A DNA stretch of 64,000 nucleotides, taken from assembly GCA_036675345.1 (NCBI GenBank), contig JAKFFE010000019.1:468068-532067 (forward strand), read 5' to 3'. The position numbers were made by a program, and so were the translations under genes. The notes under the pieces are model-generated. The model had not been told where the DNA came from. It did no database searches and saw nothing but the letters and a program-made list of their open reading frames with translations. This document shows positions 5,896-13,100 of this stretch, piece after piece (the first letter of the stretch is position 1; each line of letters starts with the position of its first letter). The stretch comes from JALYOC01 sp036675345. GTDB lineage: Bacteria > Myxococcota > Myxococcia > Myxococcales > Myxococcaceae.

Positions 5896-8436
5896 CTAGC
5901 GCCTCGAGGCCTTCTGGTCGACCGCGGCCTTGAAGGCCCTCACCCGGGACAGCAGCCGGGCGGCCTCCTCCGGTGCCTCCGGCGCCTCCGCCACCTCGCC
6001 CTTGAGGTCCTCGTACCGCGAGCAGAGCAGGGCCATCGAGGGCAGCTCGCAGGGGCGCGAACGTTCCAGGGTCTGGAAGCTGGCGCGGGCGCGGGTCCAC
6101 TCCTTCTGCAGCGGGGTGTTCCTGGGAGCGCGCTTGCGGACCGGGACCACCACCGGCTTGGCGGAGCCGCCGGTCAGCGGCTCCAGCTCCACCTCCGAAT
6201 CGGAACCAGCCACCGGAACACCCGCGTCCACCTGTGCGGAGGCGGCGGCCACGGGAGCCGGAGCTGCGACCGGCGCCGGCTGCGGGAGCGGCGTGGGATC
6301 CGAGGGTCGGGTGGCGGTGGAGGTCCCTCCGGCCAGGAAGGCGCCGGACCGCTGCATGTCGAAGAGCAGGTAGGCCACCGCCGCGAAGGTGATCAGCACG
6401 ATCGGGATCACCAACGGCCACACCGAGCGTCGCGACAGATCTCCCTGGAAGGGCAGGATCGGCAGTTGCTGGGTGGCGGCGTGGGGAGAGGCAATCTCCT
6501 GCGTGGCCGCGTTGGTCGACAGGCTGTGGGGGGTGGCCAGCTCCACGGTGGGGCTCACTGCCCCCGGCTCCAGGCGGCTGCCCGGAGGAGGCAACACCGG
6601 CCGGCGCGTCGCGGAGCGGCGGAGGGTGGGCGAGAGGCCGTCGTCGTCGTCCCCCAGCAGGGTGCCGATCACCACCCGCGGCTCGGGCATCTCGGCGCGG
6701 GGCTGGGTGGCATCCCGGTCCGAGAGCAGCTCCACCACCGGGAGGGTGGGATCGAACCGCGGCGGCGCAGGCGGACGAGGGAAGGTCCCGCCTTCGTTGA
6801 GCTCCAGATCGTCGTCGAACGGGAGGGTCACCGGCGCGCGCGGCGGAGGCACGAGCCTCGGGTGCGTGTCCGGAAGCGGGGACATCACCCGCGCCGAGGG
6901 CTCCGACAGCGGCGAGACCACCCGCGGCTGAGTATCCGGCTGCGGCGACATCACCCGCGGGTCCGGCAGCGGCGACACCACCCGCGGCTGGGTATCCGGC
7001 TGCGGCGACATCACCCGCGGGTCCGATAGCGGCGACACCACCCGCGGCTGGGTATCCGGCTGCGAGGTCGCCTCCCGGGAAGAGAGGTCTGCCAGCGGCG
7101 ACACCACCCGCGGCTGGGTATCCGGCTGGGGCGCCGCCACCCGCGGCTGCGTGTCCGGCAAGGCGGGACCGCGAGGCACGGCGGACCGGGACGCGGAGGG
7201 CAACACCGGCGCCCGGCCCAGCGCGGAGTCCACCGCGGAGATCGCCCGGGGAGCGGTGGGGGCGGAGGACTCCGGGACAAAGACCGGCAGCTCCGCCTGG
7301 GTGATTCCTTCCGAGCTGCGGGACCGTGCCCGGGTCACCAGCGGGGTGACGAGGGTGGGCCGCTCCGAGGGGCGGGGCAGGCTCAGCACCCCGGTCTCCG
7401 CGCGTTCCACCAGCGGCGTCAGCGGCGGCGGACGCAGCGCCTCCCGCAGCGAGGAGAGCATCCGCCGCTCGGCCTGGTACTCGGTGGCGAAGGCCTCGCG
7501 CATGAACCGGGTGACGCTCTCCGGTCCGGCGGAGGGGTCGATGTCCAGCAGGCAGCCCATCAGCTTGCCGCGGAACTCCTCGGCGGTCTGGAAGCGCTGC
7601 GCCGGATCCACCGCCAGGGCCTTCATCACCACCGCGGAGACGATCGGCGGCAGCAGCGGCTCCACCTGGCCCAGGGGGACGATCCGCGGGTTGGCCACGC
7701 TGGACATCAGCTCGCCGGCGGGCGCCTCATCGAACGGGTTCTTCCCGTGGATCAGCTCGTACAGACACAGCCCCACCGCGTACAGATCGCTGCGGCGATC
7801 CACCCCGGTGTGCTTGGCCTGCTCGGGAGACATGTAGAGGAACTTCCCCAGGATGATGCTGGGGTTGGTCTTGGCCGAGGAGAGGGTGCTCTTGGCCAGC
7901 CCGAAGTCGATGACCTTCACCTCCCCCTCATAGGAGACGAGGATGTTCTGCGGAGAGATGTCCCGGTGCACCAGGCCGATCTCCTTCTCCTCGTCGTCCC
8001 GCTTGCGGTGCGCGTAGGCCAGCGCGTCCAGCACCCGGCTGATCACGAACAACACCACGGTCAGCGGCGCCGGCATCTGGCGGTCCCGCATCCGCCCCGC
8101 GACCTTGCGCAGGTCCTTGCCGTCCACGTACTCCAGCGCCAGGTAGGGCTCGCCGTCGATCAGCCCCATGTCCAGCACCTGGGCGATCGACCCGTGCGAC
8201 AGCTTCACCAGCGTCTTGGCCTCGTGGACGAAGCGGTCCACGAAGTCCGGCTCCGCCGCCAGGTGGGGGAGGATCTTCTTGATCACGCACAGCTTCTCGA
8301 AGCCGTTCGGACCCTCCATCCGCGCCAGGAAGATCTCCCCCATCCCGCCCTTGGCCAACTCGGCCATCAGCGTGTAGCGCCCGAAGGGCACCGGACGGAA
8401 CGGCCGGAGCCGGGTGGTGGGGTTGGGGAAATTCAT
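5896..8436 (-). CDS. Membrane Ser/Thr protein kinase with Pro-rich repeat linker
   Basis: 846 residues. Kinase domain at about 20-290: glycine loop LAKGGMGEIFLA, VIKK (Lys53), catalytic loop VHRDISPQN (Asp159) and DFGLAKS. The HRDISPQN loop in place of HRDLKPxN is common in myxobacterial kinases. A long Pro/Ser/Arg-rich region follows with repeated PDTQPRVVSPL units, then one transmembrane helix (VWPLVIPIVLITFAAVAYLL, about residue 680) and a periplasmic Ala/Pro/Val stretch ending in a basic helical tail. Topology: kinase in the cytoplasm. It lies 9 nt upstream of btuD and next to a cyclase-like gene with a phosphothreonine-binding FHA domain, a plausible substrate. Confidence 0.9.
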   Translation of the reverse strand: MNFPNPTTRLRPFRPVPFGRYTLMAELAKGGMGEIFLARMEGPNGFEKLCVIKKILPHLAAEPDFVDRFVHEAKTLVKLSHGSIAQVLDMGLIDGEPYLALEYVDGKDLRKVAGRMRDRQMPAPLTVVLFVISRVLDALAYAHRKRDDEEKEIGLVHRDISPQNILVSYEGEVKVIDFGLAKSTLSSAKTNPSIILGKFLYMSPEQAKHTGVDRRSDLYAVGLCLYELIHGKNPFDEAPAGELMSSVANPRIVPLGQVEPLLPPIVSAVVMKALAVDPAQRFQTAEEFRGKLMGCLLDIDPSAGPESVTRFMREAFATEYQAERRMLSSLREALRPPPLTPLVERAETGVLSLPRPSERPTLVTPLVTRARSRSSEGITQAELPVFVPESSAPTAPRAISAVDSALGRAPVLPSASRSAVPRGPALPDTQPRVAAPQPDTQPRVVSPLADLSSREATSQPDTQPRVVSPLSDPRVMSPQPDTQPRVVSPLPDPRVMSPQPDTQPRVVSPLSEPSARVMSPLPDTHPRLVPPPRAPVTLPFDDDLELNEGGTFPRPPAPPRFDPTLPVVELLSDRDATQPRAEMPEPRVVIGTLLGDDDDGLSPTLRRSATRRPVLPPPGSRLEPGAVSPTVELATPHSLSTNAATQEIASPHAATQQLPILPFQGDLSRRSVWPLVIPIVLITFAAVAYLLFDMQRSGAFLAGGTSTATRPSDPTPLPQPAPVAAPAPVAAASAQVDAGVPVAGSDSEVELEPLTGGSAKPVVVPVRKRAPRNTPLQKEWTRARASFQTLERSRPCELPSMALLCSRYEDLKGEVAEAPEAPEEAARLLSRVRAFKAAVDQKASRR
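6847..7165 (-). repeat. PDTQPRVVSPL / DPRVMSPQ coding repeats in the kinase linker
   Basis: At least six near-identical copies encode P(D)TQPRV(V/A)(S/A)P, interspersed with DPRVMSPQ. Base-level identity between copies (for example gacaccacccgcggctgggt) shows recent expansion. Ser-Pro and Thr-Gln sites in the repeat could be phosphorylation targets. Confidence 0.85.
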
Positions 8437-8513
8437 GGCTTGGCGGAAAACTCGCCCGTCATTGAACCCTCAAAGAGGGTCCTTCTCCAAGCCACCCCAG
8501 GTCGATTCCAGAC

Positions 8514-10205
8514 TCAGCGGAGCCCCGGGTTGGTGTGCAGCGGGACATCCTCCTCCAGCACCTCGAAGACCGCGGTCCGCTCCTTGGCCCGCAGCGCGCG
8601 CTCTCCCAGGGGGGTGACGTCGAAGCGGGCGCCGATCGCCGCCAGGGTCTTCCCGGAGATCAGCACCTGTCCGGGCCGTCCGCTGGCGGCCAGCAGGTTG
8701 GAGGTGGTGACCGTGTCCCCCACCACCGTGAACTCGATCCGCGGCTCGGAGCCGACCATCCCCGCGAACACCTGGCCGGTGTGGATGCCGATCTGCAGCT
8801 CCGGTCGGTGGGCGGCGTCGCGGCGCCGGTTGGACTTGTTCCAGTCCGAGCGCATGGTCAACGCGGTCCGCACCGCCCTCAGCGCGTCGTCTCCCCGCTG
8901 GAACGGCGCGCCGAACACCGCCACCACCGTGTCCCCCAGGAACTTGTCCACCGTCCCCTCGAAGCTGAACACCACCCCGGTCATCCGCTGGTAGAAGTCG
9001 GCCAGGATCTCCTGCAGCGCCGCCGGATCCGCCTTCTGGGCCATCGCGCTGAGCCCGGACAGACTGGCCACCAGCACCGTGGCCTGGCGGGTGTCGATCC
9101 GGTTGAGCGAGGTGGGGTCGTTGGTCAGCTCCTGCCAGCGGCGCTCCACCACCTCCGGCGGGTGGTAGTGCTCCAGCAGCTTGCGGATCCGGTCCTCCAC
9201 CCGGCCGCGATCCTCGGTCTTGAAGCGGGCCACCCCGGTGGCCAGCAGGTGCCCCACCGCGCCGCAGAGGTCCAGCAGCTCCTCCAGCGGTCCGTCGTCC
9301 TTGGCCTGCTTGTTGAGGTACAGCACCCCGGCGAAGGGCTCGCGCTGGCCCAGCGGGATGCACAACACCTGGTCCACCCCGTACAGGAGCACGCTCTCGC
9401 GCTGGGCGAAGCGGGCGTCGTCGCGCACGTCGCTGACCGCGATCGCCACCCCCTTGGAGAGGGCCTCGGCGACCACCGCGTCGGAGACCGGCACCTCGCC
9501 CTGCGCCAGCTTGCCCCGGTGACGAACGCAGGCGGGCACCATCGCCCCGGAGTGGTGGCGCAGCAGCACCACCGCGGTGGTGGCCTTCACCCGCTCCATC
9601 ACCCGATCCACCGTCTGATCGAAGAAGTGCTGCAGGGTGCCGGAGGTGGCCAGCGCCTCGGCCGCCTTGTACAGCACCAGCAAGGACTCGTAGGCCAGCG
9701 GCTCGGAGGTGGTGGCGTTCTCCGTCACCGGCGCCGGGCTGCCCTCACCGAACGGGTTGGAGAACGAGGAGACGTTGTCCAGGGCGCGCAGCACCACGCT
9801 GTCCTTGACGTTCCGCGCCACCACCACCGCCTGGGCCAGGTCGGCGCCCTGTCCGAAGCGACGCACGCCCCCGGCGGAGAGGTTGACCATCTCGGTGGCG
9901 GCGGACTCCACCGTGCTGGCCTGGCGGATGCTGACGCTGTTCTCGCCGACGTTGAGCAGATCTCCGGTCTTGAGCCGGGCGGTGCCGGTGAGCGACTCCC
10001 CGTTGAGCCGGCTGCCGTTGCGACTGCCCAGGTCTTCTACGGAGAGCTGATCCCCCTGCGCGGTGATCCGCGCGTGCTTGCGGGAGACGAGGTCGCCGGA
10101 CAGCACGATGTCGTTCTCGTCCGCCCGGCCCAGCGTGGTGACGCCTTCCGGAAGTTCGTACGTGGTGTCGAAGTACCCAGGGCCATTGATGATGAGCTGC
10201 CACAT
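8514..10205 (-). CDS. FHA-GAF-adenylate/guanylate cyclase-like protein, probably catalytically dead
   Basis: 563 residues. FHA domain at 20-95 (GRADENDIVL, SRKHARI, GSRNGSRLNG), a GAF-like sensor at about 180-325, then a class III cyclase homology domain at 370-550. In that domain the first metal Asp of the FADxxGF motif is Ser381 (VASLSGLS); the second, Asp425 in DKFLGDTVVAVFG, is kept; the transition-state Asn and Arg of VNxxxR are Thr500 and Leu504 (GDTVTTSNLL). With three of the key residues gone, cAMP or cGMP synthesis is unlikely; a binding or regulatory role is more plausible. It lies 77 nt upstream of the Ser/Thr kinase gene, whose phosphothreonines its FHA domain could bind. Confidence 0.85.
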   Translation of the reverse strand: MWQLIINGPGYFDTTYELPEGVTTLGRADENDIVLSGDLVSRKHARITAQGDQLSVEDLGSRNGSRLNGESLTGTARLKTGDLLNVGENSVSIRQASTVESAATEMVNLSAGGVRRFGQGADLAQAVVVARNVKDSVVLRALDNVSSFSNPFGEGSPAPVTENATTSEPLAYESLLVLYKAAEALATSGTLQHFFDQTVDRVMERVKATTAVVLLRHHSGAMVPACVRHRGKLAQGEVPVSDAVVAEALSKGVAIAVSDVRDDARFAQRESVLLYGVDQVLCIPLGQREPFAGVLYLNKQAKDDGPLEELLDLCGAVGHLLATGVARFKTEDRGRVEDRIRKLLEHYHPPEVVERRWQELTNDPTSLNRIDTRQATVLVASLSGLSAMAQKADPAALQEILADFYQRMTGVVFSFEGTVDKFLGDTVVAVFGAPFQRGDDALRAVRTALTMRSDWNKSNRRRDAAHRPELQIGIHTGQVFAGMVGSEPRIEFTVVGDTVTTSNLLAASGRPGQVLISGKTLAAIGARFDVTPLGERALRAKERTAVFEVLEEDVPLHTNPGLR

Positions 10206-10291
10206 GCGAGCGGTCCGGCAAGTCTATACGAGCCTGCCGGCGGGATTCTCCCTCTTCGAATTCTCGCCGCCGATCCCCGCCGGGTTGCGGC

Positions 10292-11491
10292 TCATTTTTT
10301 CCCGGCTTCACCCGGAGTGAGGCGGAGCAGCTTTCCGTTGGAATCATCGGTGAGCAGGTAGAGGGCGCCCTCCGGTCCCTGGACCACCTCGCGGATCCGC
10401 GCGTTCAGGTGCGTCAACAGGCGCTCTTCCCCGACCACCCGATCCTCCTTCAGGACCAGCCGCACCAGGGCCTGGCTGGAGAGGCCGCCGATCAGGAAGT
10501 TGCCCTTCCATTCCGGAAACAGCGCGCCGGAGTAGACGGTCAGCCCGCTGGGGGAGATCACCGGATCCCAGTAGTAGACCGGTTGCTCCATCCCCGGGGC
10601 CTGGGTGGCGGAGTGGAGTCGCTTGCCGGAGTACTCCTCGCCGTAGCCGATGTCCGGCCAGCCGTAGTCCTTGCCCACCGAGATCAGGTTCAGCTCATCG
10701 CCGCCCTGGGGGCCCATCTCCACCACCCACAGTCGGCCCTGCGCATCCAGCGCCGCGGAGAGGATGTTGCGGTGGCCCAGGGTCCAGATCTCCGGGCGGG
10801 TGCCCTCCTTGCCCACCAGTGGGTTGTCGCGGGGCACCGAACCGTCGGGGTTGATCCGGACCAGCTTCCCGAAGTGGCTGCGCAGGTCCCGCGACTGGAC
10901 CCGGCCGGGGAGGTCCGAGCGATCCCCCAGGGTGACGAACAGCTTCCCGTCCGGCGCGAACACCAGCCGGCCTCCGGCGTGCTTGGTGGAGTCCAGGGTG
11001 GGCTGCATCCGGAAGATCACCTCCAGCCCCTCGATCCGGGGCCGGGGTCCGTCCACCAGCTTGGCCCGCGCCACCGCCAGGCCGTTTCCTCCCTCGCGGG
11101 GCTCGTAATAGGACCAGTAGATCCGCCCGCTCTTCGCGTGGTCCGGCCCCACCTCCACGTCCATCAGTCCGCCCTGCCCCCGCCCGTCCACCTTGGGCAG
11201 CCCCTCCACCGGCGGCGACTTCTTCCCGTCCTGGGTGACCAGGTACAGCTTCCCGGTCGGCTTCTCCGTCACCAGCATCCGTCGATCGGGCAGAAACGCG
11301 ATCGCCCACGGCTGGTTGAACCCGGAGGCCAGCTCGGTGACGTTGAGCGGGGTGCGGGTCCGCACCTCCTCCGCCCGGGTCTGCTGGGGGAAGGCCGGCT
11401 TGTTCTCGGGGACGTTGGGAGGATCGGTCTTCACCGGCGCGGCGAGGGCCAGCGAGGACAGCAGGGCGGCGGCGAGTCTGGGCAGGGTCAT
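10292..11491 (-). CDS. Secreted PQQ-dependent sugar dehydrogenase (aldose/glucose type)
   Basis: 399 residues, with a signal peptide (MTLPRLAAALLSSLALAAP). The body has the six-bladed propeller repeats of soluble PQQ glucose/aldose dehydrogenases (YliI/Asd family): ELASGFNQPWAIAFLPD, LVTEKPTGKLYLV, GRGQGGLMDVEVGPD, KHAGGRLVFAPDGKLFVTLGD, LGHRNILSAALD, VVEMGPQGGDELNLI, GLTVYSGALFPEWKGNFLIGGL. It would oxidise aldoses in the periplasm with PQQ. Family members include PQQ-independent propellers, so activity is not certain. The gene stands alone between btuC and the cyclase-like gene, with gaps of about 80 nt. Confidence 0.85.
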   Translation of the reverse strand: MTLPRLAAALLSSLALAAPVKTDPPNVPENKPAFPQQTRAEEVRTRTPLNVTELASGFNQPWAIAFLPDRRMLVTEKPTGKLYLVTQDGKKSPPVEGLPKVDGRGQGGLMDVEVGPDHAKSGRIYWSYYEPREGGNGLAVARAKLVDGPRPRIEGLEVIFRMQPTLDSTKHAGGRLVFAPDGKLFVTLGDRSDLPGRVQSRDLRSHFGKLVRINPDGSVPRDNPLVGKEGTRPEIWTLGHRNILSAALDAQGRLWVVEMGPQGGDELNLISVGKDYGWPDIGYGEEYSGKRLHSATQAPGMEQPVYYWDPVISPSGLTVYSGALFPEWKGNFLIGGLSSQALVRLVLKEDRVVGEERLLTHLNARIREVVQGPEGALYLLTDDSNGKLLRLTPGEAGKK

Positions 11492-11573
11492 GGGCGAAGG
11501 GCTCCGGCTGAAAAGGTGCGGAACCCCGGCCGGCCCCGGAAGGGGTCTGCGCTCTCCCTGCCTGCCCAGCGAG

Positions 11574-12629
11574 CTAGCCAGCCAGCTCGCGCTCGTTCTT
11601 GCGCAGCAAGAGCAGGAAGAAGGGACCGCCCAGCAGCGCGGTGATCACCCCTACCGGCGGTTCGGCCGACAGCGCGGAGAACAGCAGCCGCGCGCCCAGG
11701 TCGGCCAGCATCAGGAACCCCGCCCCGGCGATGGCGCTGGCCGGCAACAACAGTCGCTGGTCGGGGCCCAGCCACATCCGCAGCAGGTGGGGGACGATCA
11801 GCCCCACGAAACCGATCAGCCCGGAGATGGCCACCGCGCCGGCCACGCTGAGCGAGGCGGCCAGCAGCATCCACCGCCGGGTCCGCTCCACCCGGACCCC
11901 CAGGGACGCGGCGTCCTCATCTCCCAGGGTCAGCAGATTCAGCCGGGAGGCGTTGAGCACCATCACCCCGATCGCCACCGCCTGCAGCAGGGCGGCGCCG
12001 ATCAAGGTCGCCGGCTTCTCGTAGCCCAGCGCGCCGGCCAGCCAGTAGAGGATCTCGCCGATCCGCTCCGGCGAGGAGAGGGTCTTGATGGAGGTGATCG
12101 CCGCGGCGGCAAAGGCGTTGAACACCACCCCCGCCAGCAGCGCCGCATACGGGGAGCTGCGCCCGTGCACCCGGCTGGCCGCCGAGACCAGGGCGATCGC
12201 GCCCAGCGAGCCGAGGAAGGCGAACAGCGAGGGAGCGGAGACCCGCGCCAGTCCGGGGAGTCCGCTCAGCTCGGCCAGGGTGCCCAGTCCCAGCGCAATC
12301 GAGAGGGTGGCGCCCACCGCCGCGCCCCCGGAGACGCCCAGCACGAAGGGATCCGCCAGCGGATTGCGCAGCAGGGCCTGGAGGGTGCAGCCGGAAGCCG
12401 CCAGCGCGGCGCCCACGATCGCGCCCAGCACCGCCCGGGGCAGCCGGAGCGACCAGAAGATCACCGCGTCGGTGGAGTCGAGTTCGAACAGCGCGGCCCT
12501 CAGTGAGATCGGCTGCTCGCCAAAGCGCGCCGCCAGGGCGAAGGCGATCACCGTCACCACGCTCAGCGCCGAGAGCACCGCCATCGCCCGGGCGGGGGTG
12601 AAGCGCGCTGAGGGGGAGACTGCCTCCAT
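11574..12629 (-). CDS. btuC: FecCD/BtuC-type ABC transporter permease
   Basis: 351 residues with about ten hydrophobic helices. The family signature LRLPRAVLGAIVGAALAASG is followed by LQALLRNPLADPFVLGVSGGAAVGA, typical of BtuC/FecCD permeases, and GLIGFVGLIVPHLLRM is the conserved cytoplasmic loop that docks the ATPase. It moves B12 or an iron chelate across the inner membrane. The matching ATPase gene lies 5.7 kb downstream on the same strand and the binding-protein gene 4.5 kb upstream, an unusually scattered arrangement. No cobalamin riboswitch was seen directly upstream. Confidence 0.85.
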   Translation of the reverse strand: MEAVSPSARFTPARAMAVLSALSVVTVIAFALAARFGEQPISLRAALFELDSTDAVIFWSLRLPRAVLGAIVGAALAASGCTLQALLRNPLADPFVLGVSGGAAVGATLSIALGLGTLAELSGLPGLARVSAPSLFAFLGSLGAIALVSAASRVHGRSSPYAALLAGVVFNAFAAAAITSIKTLSSPERIGEILYWLAGALGYEKPATLIGAALLQAVAIGVMVLNASRLNLLTLGDEDAASLGVRVERTRRWMLLAASLSVAGAVAISGLIGFVGLIVPHLLRMWLGPDQRLLLPASAIAGAGFLMLADLGARLLFSALSAEPPVGVITALLGGPFFLLLLRKNERELAG

Positions 12630-12750
12630 GGAGGTGACTCGCTACCTTGGAAGCGCGCGGGTTGCCCACTGAAAAGGCGGGTCGGGGTCCGCTGGTCCGG
12701 ACGCCTGGCTGGCGGACGGGCATGGACTCCTCCTGCCTCCGACCGATTCC

Positions 12751-12756
12751 TACGTT
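12751..12756 (+). promoter_or_regulatory. -10-like TACGTT, 6 nt from an ATG
   Basis: TACGTT is followed by six bases (cagtcc) and the ATG of the small lipoprotein gene. A start site 6-7 nt after a -10 hexamer would fall on the start codon, implying a leaderless mRNA. No good -35 or ribosome binding site is visible. Similar arrangements occur at 57556 and 59962. Confidence 0.35.
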
Positions 12757-12762
12757 CAGTCC

Positions 12763-13074
12763 ATGCAAAACACGAAGCGAGTACTCCTGGCGGCGGGGCT
12801 GGCCTCCGCCCTGACCCTGGGCTGCAGCGGCGAAGGTCCCGCCAGCGAGGCCCAGTCCCACCAGATGACCACCACGGTGCACGAGGGCGAGCAACCCACG
12901 GTCACCGGGAAGAAGCTGGACTTCGACTCCAGCGGCCACGTGCTGAACAGCGACACCGGCACCGGCGGCTCCGGCAGTGAGGCCTGCGAGGACGGGACCT
13001 CGGCGGCGTGCGTGGAACCGCAGGCGGGGGGGATTGAGGGACCGGGGGGTCCGCAGCCGGGGCAGAACCCGTAG
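12763..13074 (+). CDS. Small lipoprotein
   Basis: 103 residues. Signal peptide MQNTKRVLLAAGLASALTLGC with lipobox TLGC. The mature part is hydrophilic (HEGEQPTVTGKKLDFDSSG), with one Cys pair (EACEDGTSAACVE) and a Gly/Pro-rich tail. No family recognised. It precedes the uvrA-like gene by 26 nt on the same strand, so it may be cotranscribed with it. Confidence 0.7.
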   Translation: MQNTKRVLLAAGLASALTLGCSGEGPASEAQSHQMTTTVHEGEQPTVTGKKLDFDSSGHVLNSDTGTGGSGSEACEDGTSAACVEPQAGGIEGPGGPQPGQNP

Positions 13075-13100
13075 CCACCATCCGCAACCGAGGGGGCAAG

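Noticed and set aside
12630..12762. Second cobalamin riboswitch upstream of btuC
   Set aside because: No B12 box or CCACTG element was found in this gap on the btuC strand.
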